NCBI GenBank assembly: GCA_013362195.1
Contig: JABFWM010000096.1
Span: 1-9,462 of the forward strand
Length of the DNA stretch: 9,462 nucleotides
From: Acidobacteriota bacterium
GTDB taxonomy: Bacteria > Acidobacteriota > Vicinamibacteria > Vicinamibacterales > 2-12-FULL-66-21
Direction: 5' to 3'
This document shows, in pieces, positions 1-6,202 of this stretch; within the stretch, counting starts at the first letter, position 1; the number at the start of each line of letters is the position of its first letter. Made by a program: the position numbers and the translations under genes. Under the pieces are notes generated by a model, which did not search any database, had not been told where the DNA came from, and was given only the letters and a program-made list of their open reading frames with translations.

Positions 1-1601
1 AAGCGACGCGCGAGCTGCCGCCGGGACGCGGACACTTCAATACGACGTACGACGCGTGGATGCGCCGCATCCAGTCGGGCCAGGCCGGCGGCAACATGAT
101 GAGCACGATCAATCTGATTGGCGCGCAGCGCGCGCTGGCGATGTTCGCGGACTGGACCGATCGCGTCAAGGCCGGCGAAGTGCCGCCCCCGCCACCGCGT
201 CCGCAGGGCGTCGAACGCAATGTCGTCATCACCGAGTGGGACTGGGCCGATGCGAAAGCCTACCTGCACGACGAAGTCTCGACCGATCGGCGCAATCCGA
301 CGCTCAACGCGAACGGGTTGATCTACGGCGCGCTCGAATTGAGCGCGGATTATCTGCCGGTGCTCGATCCCACGAAGAACGCCATCAGCCAGGTCAAGCT
401 GACGGTGCGCGATCCCGCCACCGAGCCGGCGCAGGGCCCGATGATGCTGCAGCCGTCGCCGTACTACGACCGCGAGGTGATGTGGACGAGCAAGAACAAC
501 GTCCACAACCCGATGTTCGATGAAAAGGGACGCGTCTGGATCACGTCGACGGTGCGTCCGCCGGACAATCCCGCGTACTGCAGGGAGGGCAGCGACCATC
601 CGTCGGCGAAGCTGACGCCCGTCGCGCGCGCCGGACGCCATCTCGCCGTCTACGATCCGAAGACGCAGAAGCTCACCCACATCAGCACCTGCTTCAGCAC
701 GCACCACCTGATGTTCGCGGAAGATGCAAACCACACCTTGTGGACGAGCGGCGGCGGCGCCGTCGTCGGCTGGCTGAATCGCAGGATGTTCGACGAGACC
801 GGCGACGAGGCGAAGTCACAGGGCTGGACCGCGCTGGTGCTCGACACCAACGGGAACGGCAGGCGCGACGAAGGCTATGTCGGCACGAACGAGCCCGTCG
901 ATCCGGCGAAGGACAAGCGCTACGGCGGCGGGTTCTACTCCGTGTCGCCGGCGCCCGACGGGTCGGTGTGGGGATCGGTGCTCGGCTATCCGGGCGCGAT
1001 CGTGCGGCTCGTGCCTGGATCGAATCCACCGGCGACCGCCCTCGCGGAAGTCTACGAGCCGCCGATCGATCGGCATGCCTTCTCGCCGCGCGGCGCCGAC
1101 GTCGATCGCAACGGCGTCGTGTGGGCCGCGCTTGCGAGCGGCCATCTCGCCAGCTTCGATCGCCGCAAGTGCAAGGGGCCGCTCAACGGACCGAAGGCGA
1201 CGGGACAGCACTGCCCCGAAGGATGGACGCTCTATCAGGAGCCGCTCCCGCAGATGAAGGGCGTGAACGATCCCGGCAGTGCGGAAGCGAGCTACTACAC
1301 GTGGGTCGACCAGTTCGATACGTTCGGCCTCGGCGCCAACACCCCGATCAATACCGGCAACGAGTCGGAGGGACTGCTCGCGCTGAAGGATGGCAAGTTC
1401 GTCGTGCTGCGCGTGCCCTACCCCATGGGGTATTACACGAAGTGGCTGGACGGCCGGATCGACGACGCACGCGGCGGATGGAAGGGCCGTGGCCTCTGGT
1501 CCACGATCAGCACGCGCGCGCCGTTTCACATGGAAACGGGCAAGGAGACGACGAGCAAGGTGATCAAGTTCCAGCTGCGCCCGGACCCGCTGGCCAAGTA
1601 A
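1..1601 (+). CDS. Streptogramin-lyase-like beta-propeller protein, 5'-truncated
   Basis: The reading frame (codons from position 3) is open to the left edge, so the N-terminus is missing. A Met codon at 60 lies inside what reads as continuous protein (HFNTTYDAW before it), lacks a clear ribosome binding site, and is probably not the start. From that Met the protein runs 513 residues to TAA at 1599-1601. It is rich in propeller-like segments of the type D-x-x-G-x-(V/I)-W, for example FDEKGRVWITS, APDGSVWGSV and DRNGVVWAAL, as in virginiamycin B lyase/SMP-30-like propellers. An acidic DTNGNGRRD loop (843-869) looks like a calcium-binding EF-hand or dockerin loop. Two cysteines flank a short insert (CKGPLNG...QHCPEGW). 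I recognise it as a family common in Acidobacteriota, often annotated as carboxypeptidase-regulatory-like or hypothetical, with a longer N-terminal part. Lyase activity is not shown, and a binding or sensor role is equally possible. Family placement is from memory of its sequence pattern. Confidence 0.75.
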   Translation, partial: ATRELPPGRGHFNTTYDAWMRRIQSGQAGGNMMSTINLIGAQRALAMFADWTDRVKAGEVPPPPPRPQGVERNVVITEWDWADAKAYLHDEVSTDRRNPTLNANGLIYGALELSADYLPVLDPTKNAISQVKLTVRDPATEPAQGPMMLQPSPYYDREVMWTSKNNVHNPMFDEKGRVWITSTVRPPDNPAYCREGSDHPSAKLTPVARAGRHLAVYDPKTQKLTHISTCFSTHHLMFAEDANHTLWTSGGGAVVGWLNRRMFDETGDEAKSQGWTALVLDTNGNGRRDEGYVGTNEPVDPAKDKRYGGGFYSVSPAPDGSVWGSVLGYPGAIVRLVPGSNPPATALAEVYEPPIDRHAFSPRGADVDRNGVVWAALASGHLASFDRRKCKGPLNGPKATGQHCPEGWTLYQEPLPQMKGVNDPGSAEASYYTWVDQFDTFGLGANTPINTGNESEGLLALKDGKFVVLRVPYPMGYYTKWLDGRIDDARGGWKGRGLWSTISTRAPFHMETGKETTSKVIKFQLRPDPLAK

Positions 1602-1607
1602 GAAAGC

Positions 1608-1731
1608 GGGACAGTCACAGTTATTCGCGGCGGCGCGGTCAGAACGGGGGACACTCACAGTTATTTGCTGGGACCTGTTCGCAAATGGGGAAAACTGTGA
1701 GTGTCCCGGTTCCGGAAACTGTGACTGTCAC
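1608..1731. repeat. Nested inverted-repeat element (REP/BIME-like)
   Basis: Four copies of a 15-nt unit sit in the gap after the first gene. Two are direct (GGGACAGTCACAGTT at 1608-1622 and GGGACACTCACAGTT at 1648-1662, one base apart). Two are inverted (AACTGTGAGTGTCCC at 1693-1707 and AACTGTGACTGTCAC at 1717-1731). The inner pair matches 15 of 15 and the outer pair 14 of 15, each arm pairing with its own variant. Inside the inner pair a further 6-bp stem, ATTTGC/GCAAAT (1663-1668 with 1681-1686), continues the hairpin across a 6-nt bulge. Short palindromic units of this kind in intergenic DNA are usually REP elements mobilised in trans by Y1 (RAYT) transposases. No transposase is present here, so this would be a non-autonomous copy. 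In RNA it would fold into a strong hairpin just after a stop codon and could protect or terminate the upstream transcript. Confidence 0.75.
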
Positions 1732-1787
1732 CGTTCTGTGGCGGCTATCCGATGACGTTCGCCGAACGCGACGGGCGCGTAGTCGAC

Positions 1788-1794
1788 GAAGGAG
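1788..1794 (+). promoter_or_regulatory. Strong Shine-Dalgarno for the PD40 protein
   Basis: GAAGGAG lies 6 nt before the ATG at 1801. It fixes that start and fits the weak signal-peptide-like N-terminus that follows. No convincing -35/-10 pair was seen between the repeat element and this site. Confidence 0.7.
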
Positions 1795-1800
1795 TGCGCG

Positions 1801-2808
1801 ATGAGAAGCGTGGCCCTGGCGAGCGTACTGACGCTCGCGTGCGTGGCCGCCGACCGGTCAGTCGTTGCACGCTCGGACCCAGACGCACGCGCCGCGATCG
1901 GTTCGTTGCCGCAGCAGGCGCCGCAGTCGAGTCGCATCATGATCCTCGATCTCGCCGCGCGCACCTCGCGTCTGGTGCACGAAGCGAACGGCGTGTGGGA
2001 AGCGCCCAACTGGTCGCGCGACGGGCGCTTCCTGCTCGTCAACTCCGGCGGACGGCTGTACCGCCTGCCAATCGACGGCACGTCGGCGCCGCAGCCGCTT
2101 GCGCTCGATCCGTCGCTGCGCTGCAACAACGATCACGACTTCTCACCCGACGGGCAGCGCCTCGCGATCTCCGCCTCGTCGCCGTCGTCGCGTCAGTCGC
2201 AGATCTACGTCGCCGATGCCGACGGATCGAACGCGCGCCTCGTCGTCGCCGCGGCGCCGAGCTACTTCCACGGCTGGTCGCCCGACGGCACATATCTGTC
2301 GTTCGTCGCGAACCGCGACGGCAAGCAGTTCGACGTGTATCGCGTGCCGAGCGCCGGCGGTCCGGAAGAACGCCTGACCGTCGATCCCGCGTACGACGAT
2401 GGCACCGATTACTCGCGCGACGGCCGATGGATCTACTTCAACTCGAACCGCGGCGGGGGCTGGAACATCTGGCGCATGCCGGCCGACGGCGCCGGCGCTG
2501 AGGATCGGAAGGCGGAGCGGGTCACGAACGACGATCTCGAGGACTGGTTCCCGCATCCGTCGCCGGACGGCAAATGGCTGCTGTTCCTCTCGTTCCCTGC
2601 GGGCACGGAGGGACACAACGATCGCAGCGTTCGCGTGCAGCTGCGGGCCATTGCGCTGCCGGGAGAGGCGATCGGCTCCGCGCCCGCGCAGACGCTCACT
2701 GCATTCACCGGAGGGCAGGGCACCATCAACGTGAACTCGTGGTCCCCTGATTCCACACGGTTCGCGTACGTGACCTATGCCGGCGCCACGCCAGGGAGGC
2801 ACCCGTGA
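1801..2808 (+). CDS. Exported TolB-like PD40 six-bladed beta-propeller protein
   Basis: A 335-aa protein with six WD40-like (PD40) repeats of the W-S-x-D-G-x-x-(L/I) kind, at about residues 71-80, 114-123, 159-169, 204-213, 253-264 and 314-324. It ends with a GTINVNSWSPDS segment typical of the stand-alone TolB-family proteins of Acidobacteriota and Bacteroidota. The N-terminus (RSVALASVLTLACVAA) is a short hydrophobic export signal. Cys14 sits in TLAC, which is close to but not a standard lipobox, so it could be a lipoprotein or a plain secreted protein. The start is set by GAAGGAG at 1788-1794. These proteins are thought to be periplasmic or surface binding proteins, and no catalytic residues are evident. 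It lacks the N-terminal domain of true TolB and there is no pal or tolA nearby, so it is not the Tol-Pal TolB. The preceding gene is separated by a repeat element and the following genes converge, so it may be transcribed alone, perhaps with the small ORF after it. Confidence 0.85.
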   Translation: MRSVALASVLTLACVAADRSVVARSDPDARAAIGSLPQQAPQSSRIMILDLAARTSRLVHEANGVWEAPNWSRDGRFLLVNSGGRLYRLPIDGTSAPQPLALDPSLRCNNDHDFSPDGQRLAISASSPSSRQSQIYVADADGSNARLVVAAAPSYFHGWSPDGTYLSFVANRDGKQFDVYRVPSAGGPEERLTVDPAYDDGTDYSRDGRWIYFNSNRGGGWNIWRMPADGAGAEDRKAERVTNDDLEDWFPHPSPDGKWLLFLSFPAGTEGHNDRSVRVQLRAIALPGEAIGSAPAQTLTAFTGGQGTINVNSWSPDSTRFAYVTYAGATPGRHP

Positions 2809-2821
2809 GGCGACTGGGTGC

Positions 2822-2962
2822 GTGACGCTCTTCCCATTCCTCGCATGGCTGGTGCCGGCGGCGTCGCTCGTGATGCTGTTCGCCGAGATGACGGAGGGCG
2901 AGCTCGGTCGCGGTCTCACGGTGACGGCGGTGGTCGTGTTCGTCACCGCGCGTAGACGATGA
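2822..2962 (+). CDS. Possible 46-aa small membrane protein
   Basis: A GTG-started ORF begins 13 nt after the PD40 gene stop and encodes a peptide with two hydrophobic stretches (about residues 3-20, FPFLAWLVPAASLVMLF, and 31-42, GLTVTAVVVFV) split by an acidic-polar turn (AEMTEGELGR) and ending in basic ARRR, a plausible hairpin membrane protein. An upstream in-frame ATG at 2777 would give 61 aa but overlaps the PD40 gene and lacks the hydrophobic start. The ribosome site is weak (GAGG at 2807-2810, about 11 nt before GTG). I do not recognise a family. Positive signs are the hydrophobic pattern and G/C third positions. It could equally be a chance ORF in GC-rich DNA. Confidence 0.35.
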   Translation: MTLFPFLAWLVPAASLVMLFAEMTEGELGRGLTVTAVVVFVTARRR

Positions 2963-2973
2963 CGCGCTCCCGA

Positions 2974-2991
2974 ACGGACCCGCGCGTCCGT
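2974..2991. terminator. Short hairpin between convergent genes
   Basis: ACGGAC and GTCCGT form a 6-bp stem around a 6-nt loop, just after the small ORF stop at 2962. There is no T tract, so intrinsic termination is uncertain. Its place between convergent transcripts is what suggests a role. Confidence 0.3.
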
Positions 2992-2995
2992 CGCT

Positions 2996-3015
2996 GGCGG
3001 GTCTGAAGACCCGCC
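2996..3015. terminator. Strong palindromic hairpin, candidate bidirectional terminator or dispersed repeat
   Basis: GGCGGGTC-TGAA-GACCCGCC gives a perfect 8-bp GC-rich stem with a 4-nt loop, followed by CTACG. It lies between the plus-strand PD40/small-ORF transcript and the minus-strand M24 transcript that converge here. No U-run follows in either direction. The same kind of GGCGGGTCT...AGACCCGCC motif is, from memory, a recurring intergenic palindrome in several GC-rich soil genomes, so it may be a dispersed repeat rather than a terminator. Confidence 0.45.
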
Positions 3016-3069
3016 CTACGTGACAATGCGCACGTGGCGCGGCATACGCGAATTCACGTCGCGCGTCGC

Positions 3070-3153
3070 CGCTCGCTCCTCGCCCGTCGCTCGTCGCCCC
3101 CGCCCCTCGCCCTTCGCTCGTCGCCCCTCGCCCCTCGCCGTTCGTCCCTCGCT
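3070..3153. repeat. Degenerate 7-bp tandem repeat array (about 12 units)
   Basis: The sequence divides evenly into twelve 7-nt units with consensus CCTCGCC on the plus strand (GGCGAGG on the minus). Three units are exact (3105-3111, 3126-3132, 3133-3139) and most others differ by one to three bases, such as CGTCGCC, CTTCGCT, TCGTCGC and CCTCGCT. The last unit overlaps by one base the minus-strand stop codon of the M24 gene (TTA at 3153-3155). This explains most of the otherwise gene-free stretch from 2963 to 3152. The array is non-coding with respect to the genes called here. It has G-rich strand bias (minus strand) and could expand or contract by slippage. Confidence 0.8.
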
Positions 3154-4268
3154 TATACCCGCAGCACGTCGGTCGCGAGCAGGGTGCGGCCGCCAATGGT
3201 CATCTCGATCGCTGGCCACCCCGGGGTCGACGTGATCAGTTCGATCCCGCCGTCGACGAGGAGCGCGGTGTCCTCGACCTTCGTACCGGTGATGCTGGGA
3301 TTCCACGCGAACGCCTGGCGCGCCTGGACGACGTCCTTCGACGCGGGATGGGCGATCCATTCGCGGGCCCGATACCCGGTCGCGCCGCCCTGGTGGTGCA
3401 GCGCTTCTTCGCCCGCAAAGCCGGCGTCGCGGTATGCCGCGGCCGCGATGTCGAACAGCTGCGCGCCGGTCGTGCCCGCGCTCGTCGCGTCGAGGAGCCG
3501 GCCGAACACCGATGCCGCCGCGCGCGTGCGGACCTCGAGGTCCGCCGGGGCGGCCCTGGTCGCGACAACCCGGGAGAGGCACGCAATCAAGCCGTCGCGC
3601 TCCGCGCAGACCGCGACGAGCACCACCTGCTTCCAGCGAGTGGCGGTGGGGACCGGATGACGGTACTTGCCGACGCGATCGTCTGCGCCGACGAGCAGCA
3701 CGATGGCGCGCGCGTTGATCGCGGTGAGCGAGAGCATGATCGTCGCCGCGATCTCGCGTTCGTCTTCGCCAGGACGGACCCGCCGGCACACGTCGCCGAC
3801 GACGGTGCCGCAGTCGCGGCCGAGCGCCCGGTATCGTTCGATCTCCGCCCCGGTCAGCAGCGATCGCGCGCGCGCGAGGACCGGCTCGGACATCGGCGCG
3901 CCGGGCAGCGGCCAGTCGGCGCCGATCGGCGCGGCGCCGCCGACAATCGATCGCGCGACGCCGAGCGCATGCGCCGAATTCTGATCGGCCGTCCACGGGT
4001 ATTCGATCGGCTCGACGTCGAGGTCGGCGAGGACTTCGTCGCGGAGACGCGCCATTTCGATCGCGTTCGCGAGCACGAAGCGGCGGCCCTCGGCGGTGAC
4101 GAGCAGCCGCGGCGTGCCCGTTTCGCGGCTCGCGTCGACGCGATGGCTGCGGCCGCCGGTCAGCCACGCGATGTTGTGATGGGTGGCGAGCAGCACACCG
4201 GCCAGGCCGCCGCCGGCGATCAGCGGGACGAGTCGCGCCTGCTTCTCGTCGATCTCGGCGACGCTCAC
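3153..4268 (-). CDS. M24-family (creatinase/aminopeptidase P fold) protein, probably metal-site deficient
   Basis: A 371-aa protein with the two-part layout of Xaa-Pro peptidase relatives: an N-terminal creatinase-like domain (about 1-135, with THHNIAWLTGG at 29-39) and a C-terminal pita-bread domain (about 140-371, with LHHQGGATGYRAREW at 290-304 and KVEDTALLV at 330-338). M24 peptidases bind two metals through Asp, Asp, His, Glu, Glu. By motif matching, the first two Asp positions fall in VVLVAVCAERDG...LSRVVAT, which lacks the D-x(10)-D pattern. The His position of the H-x-x-(G/S)-H motif is Gly295, the first Glu is Asn323 (AFAWNPS), and only Glu332 remains. So it may not be a peptidase. 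There is no signal peptide, so it is likely cytoplasmic. The start is GTG, whose first bases overlap the TGA of the upstream DUF6807 gene, which indicates translational coupling. The substrate is unknown. Confidence 0.8.
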   Translation of the reverse strand: MSVAEIDEKQARLVPLIAGGGLAGVLLATHHNIAWLTGGRSHRVDASRETGTPRLLVTAEGRRFVLANAIEMARLRDEVLADLDVEPIEYPWTADQNSAHALGVARSIVGGAAPIGADWPLPGAPMSEPVLARARSLLTGAEIERYRALGRDCGTVVGDVCRRVRPGEDEREIAATIMLSLTAINARAIVLLVGADDRVGKYRHPVPTATRWKQVVLVAVCAERDGLIACLSRVVATRAAPADLEVRTRAAASVFGRLLDATSAGTTGAQLFDIAAAAYRDAGFAGEEALHHQGGATGYRAREWIAHPASKDVVQARQAFAWNPSITGTKVEDTALLVDGGIELITSTPGWPAIEMTIGGRTLLATDVLRV

Positions 4269-5302
4269 GAACCCTGCTGCGCGAATGCCTGGTAGCGCTT
4301 CTCGATGTCCTCCGGCGCCGCCGTGCCGTTCAGAATCAGGACGCGATAGCGGAACGAGACGGATGCGCCGGGTTCGAGCGGGAGATTCAGCGGCGCCTTG
4401 CCGTTGACCAGCGCGGCCTGGCCGAGCGGAGTGGCGGCAAACAAGCCGTAGCCGCGCGCGTGCCAGTAGGTGGGGAAGCCGGGGTTGGACGGGTTGTCGA
4501 GAATCGCCAGCGTCACCGGCTGCTGCTCCACGGTGCCGTGGAGGAGCGTCCAGCGTCCGCGCGTGCCCCAGACGGCGTCCCCCTTCAGGCCTTCGCTGCT
4601 GATGTACTCGCCGCTGACGCCGGTGTTGTCGGCAACCGGGGCCGCACCGGGTGTGCCCGACGCGTCGGTCAGGATCTCCGGCTTGTCGTACGGCTGCTCC
4701 AGCGCGCGGGCGACGCGCATGCCCAGGAACGCTTCCTTGTTGTCCTTGAAGACCACCTTCTCCGCGTCGGCGGTCAGCGTGGTGAGGCGATCGATGACGC
4801 GCGAGTCGGCCGTGCCGCTGAATACGAACCGCGTGCGCTCGTGGACGATGGCCTTGCCGTCGGGCCGCAGCCAGTCCATGGCGACGGCAAGCTCGCCTCT
4901 GTCGGCGCCGCTCTTCGCCTCGACGATCGCGCGGTGCACGATCGTCCCCATCTTCGCCACCCGGTCGCCGGTGATCGCGTCGGAGTTGTTCCAGAAATCC
5001 AGGCCGTTGACGTCGCCGTGGTTCAGCCAGAGTCCGACGTGGTGCGGATGATCGACGCGCTCGCGTGGACGCGGATCGAGCGGATAGCCGCGCGTCACAA
5101 TCGTCCCCTTCGCCGAGCGCAGCGGATACAGCACCGGCTTCTTCAGCGTCGCGGGCCAGATATATGAGGTGAACGGCTGGCCATCGATGGTGATGTCGAC
5201 GCGCCGCTGGGCTTCGTTGGCCGTCACCTGGACGCGCGGTTTCTGAGGCGCGCCGCTCAACAGCAACGGAAGCACGAGAACGCCGAGGGTCGTGATGCGC
5301 AT
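4265..5302 (-). CDS. Secreted DUF6807 (PmoA-like) protein
   Basis: A 345-aa protein with an N-terminal export signal (MRITTLGVLVLPLLLSGAP) and the hallmark segment RVDHPHHVGLWLNHGDVNGLDFW-type core, of which ERVDHPHHVGLW spans about residues 81-92. This marks the family once called 'methane oxygenase PmoA' in domain databases and now DUF6807. It has no relation to membrane methane monooxygenase. Members are beta-rich periplasmic proteins often next to Gfo/Idh/MocA oxidoreductases and DUF1080 proteins in Planctomycetota, Bacteroidota and Acidobacteriota. A carbohydrate-related role is inferred from that neighbourhood, and the biochemical function is not known to me. The ATG at 5302-5300 has a modest AAGG (5315-5312) 9 nt upstream. 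It is the first gene of a minus-strand pair and overlaps the M24 start by 4 nt (GTGA, 4268-4265). It is transcribed away from the DUF1080 operon across a 122-nt control region. Confidence 0.85.
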   Translation of the reverse strand: MRITTLGVLVLPLLLSGAPQKPRVQVTANEAQRRVDITIDGQPFTSYIWPATLKKPVLYPLRSAKGTIVTRGYPLDPRPRERVDHPHHVGLWLNHGDVNGLDFWNNSDAITGDRVAKMGTIVHRAIVEAKSGADRGELAVAMDWLRPDGKAIVHERTRFVFSGTADSRVIDRLTTLTADAEKVVFKDNKEAFLGMRVARALEQPYDKPEILTDASGTPGAAPVADNTGVSGEYISSEGLKGDAVWGTRGRWTLLHGTVEQQPVTLAILDNPSNPGFPTYWHARGYGLFAATPLGQAALVNGKAPLNLPLEPGASVSFRYRVLILNGTAAPEDIEKRYQAFAQQGS

Positions 5303-5424
5303 CGCGTTGGACCTTGTGCAGGGTATGTCTGCGTCTGTCAGTGTTGTGGGCGGCGGTGTTCTTCCGGGTTTTGCGGCGGCCTGTGTTACTTTAGCGCTAA
5401 AGTTTTACCATTTCGGGAGCGACT
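5303..5424. promoter_or_regulatory. Divergent promoter region of the DUF6807 and DUF1080 operons
   Basis: This 122-nt gap separates the start codons of two divergent operons and must hold promoters for both unless read-through occurs. It turns sharply AT-rich near 5386-5413 against the GC-rich surroundings. No convincing sigma-70 -35/-10 pair could be assigned by eye on either strand. The palindrome at 5388-5403 is listed separately. Confidence 0.55.
5388..5403. promoter_or_regulatory. Perfect 16-bp palindrome, LacI/GalR-type operator candidate
   Basis: ACTTTAGCGCTAAAGT is its own reverse complement over all 16 bases, with a central CG. That arrangement (A/T-rich flanks around GCGC with a central CG step) is what LacI/GalR-family sugar repressors recognise. 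It ends 21 nt before the DUF1080 ATG, where a bound repressor would overlap the promoter or early transcript, and lies 85 nt from the DUF6807 start. No regulator gene is in the window. Confidence 0.55.
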
Positions 5425-6183
5425 ATGTCACTACGATCGAGTCTCGCGGCGCTCTTCATGATTGCCGCCTCCGCCGTGCTCGTCACCGCTGCCGCGCAGC
5501 GATCCGCGTCTGCACCCAACACGCTGAGCGACCAGGAAAAGAAGGCCGGGTGGGTCCTGCTGTTCGACGGCCGGTCGCTCGACGGCTGGCGGGCCTACAA
5601 GAAAGCCGACGCCAGCGGCACGCGCTGGAAGGTCGAGGACGGCTGGCTGACGCTGCCGCACGAGGGGGACAAGGACACGCATGGCGCGCGCGACATCATC
5701 AGCAAGGACACGTTCGATCACTTCGAACTGACGTGGGACTGGCGGATCGCGCCGGGCGGCAACAGCGGCGTCAAGTACTTCGTCCTCGAGGATCGCGCCG
5801 ACGCGATCGGCCACGAGTACCAGATCATCGACGACGAACGGCACGCCGATGCGAAGATCGGGCCGCACCGGCAGACCGCGGCGTTCTACGACGTGATGCA
5901 GGCCGCCAATCGGCCGCTGAAGCCGGCAGGCGAGTTGAACAGCTCGCGCATCGTCGTGCAGGGCAACACCGTCGAGCATTATCTGAACGGGAAGCAGGTG
6001 CTGCGCTACACGCTCGACAGCCCGGAGCTGCGCGCGGCGATCGAAAAGAGCAAGTTCAAGGGGATCGAGCGCTTCGGCAAGCTCCAGAAGGGCCACATCC
6101 TGCTGCAGGACCACGGCGATCAGGTGTGGTACCGCAACATCAAGATTCACCCGCTGTCCGCCGCGTCGACGGCCCACCAGTAG
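5425..6183 (+). CDS. Secreted DUF1080 protein (3-keto-glycoside hydrolase-like)
   Basis: A 252-aa protein with a clear signal peptide (SLRSSLAALFMIAASAVLV, likely cleaved near AAA-Q at 24/25). It is followed by one concanavalin-like DUF1080 domain: GWVLLFDGRSLDGWR (42-56), FELTWDWRIAPGGNSGVKYFV (about 100-120), HEYQIIDDERH (130-140), VEHYLNGKQVL (183-193) and the terminal LLQDHGDQVWYRNIKI (about 226-241). These are standard landmarks of the family (PF06439), some members of which hydrolyse 3-keto-disaccharides or 3-keto-glycosides, acting in the periplasm or at the surface after C3 oxidation by a dehydrogenase. The ATG is preceded by GGGAG (5415-5419) at 5 nt. It is first in a plus-strand operon and is followed 19 nt after its TAG by a Gfo/Idh/MocA oxidoreductase, the partner type expected for such a pathway. 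Catalysis for this protein is inferred, since other DUF1080 members may only bind carbohydrate. Confidence 0.88.
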   Translation: MSLRSSLAALFMIAASAVLVTAAAQRSASAPNTLSDQEKKAGWVLLFDGRSLDGWRAYKKADASGTRWKVEDGWLTLPHEGDKDTHGARDIISKDTFDHFELTWDWRIAPGGNSGVKYFVLEDRADAIGHEYQIIDDERHADAKIGPHRQTAAFYDVMQAANRPLKPAGELNSSRIVVQGNTVEHYLNGKQVLRYTLDSPELRAAIEKSKFKGIERFGKLQKGHILLQDHGDQVWYRNIKIHPLSAASTAHQ

Positions 6184-6202
6184 CCGCCGGCGCCGCGCAC
6201 CC

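Noticed and set aside
60..62. ATG at 60 as the start of the first gene
   Set aside because: The frame upstream is open to the window edge and reads as plausible protein, and no ribosome binding site precedes this ATG.
816..1658. A 280-aa minus-strand frame over the first propeller gene
   Set aside because: Shadow of the real plus-strand gene. It has no recognisable motif and starts in the repeat element.
1602..1735. CRISPR-like repeats suggested by repeated 15-nt units
   Set aside because: Only four copies in two orientations, irregular and short spacing, and no cas genes. The nested inverted order fits a REP-like element.
1801..2808. True Tol-Pal system TolB
   Set aside because: It has only the propeller, no TolB N-terminal domain, and no tolQRA or pal genes nearby.
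3348..4295. A 315-aa plus-strand frame over the M24 gene
   Set aside because: The opposite strand encodes a clear M24 protein, and this frame is Arg/Asp-rich with no motif.
4460..5167. Plus-strand frames over the DUF6807 gene
   Set aside because: Antisense shadows of a gene with a strong family signature on the minus strand.
4265..5302. A methane monooxygenase subunit (from the old PmoA family label)
   Set aside because: The protein is a secreted soluble type with the HPHHVGLW motif and no multiple membrane helices, so the label is a historical misname.
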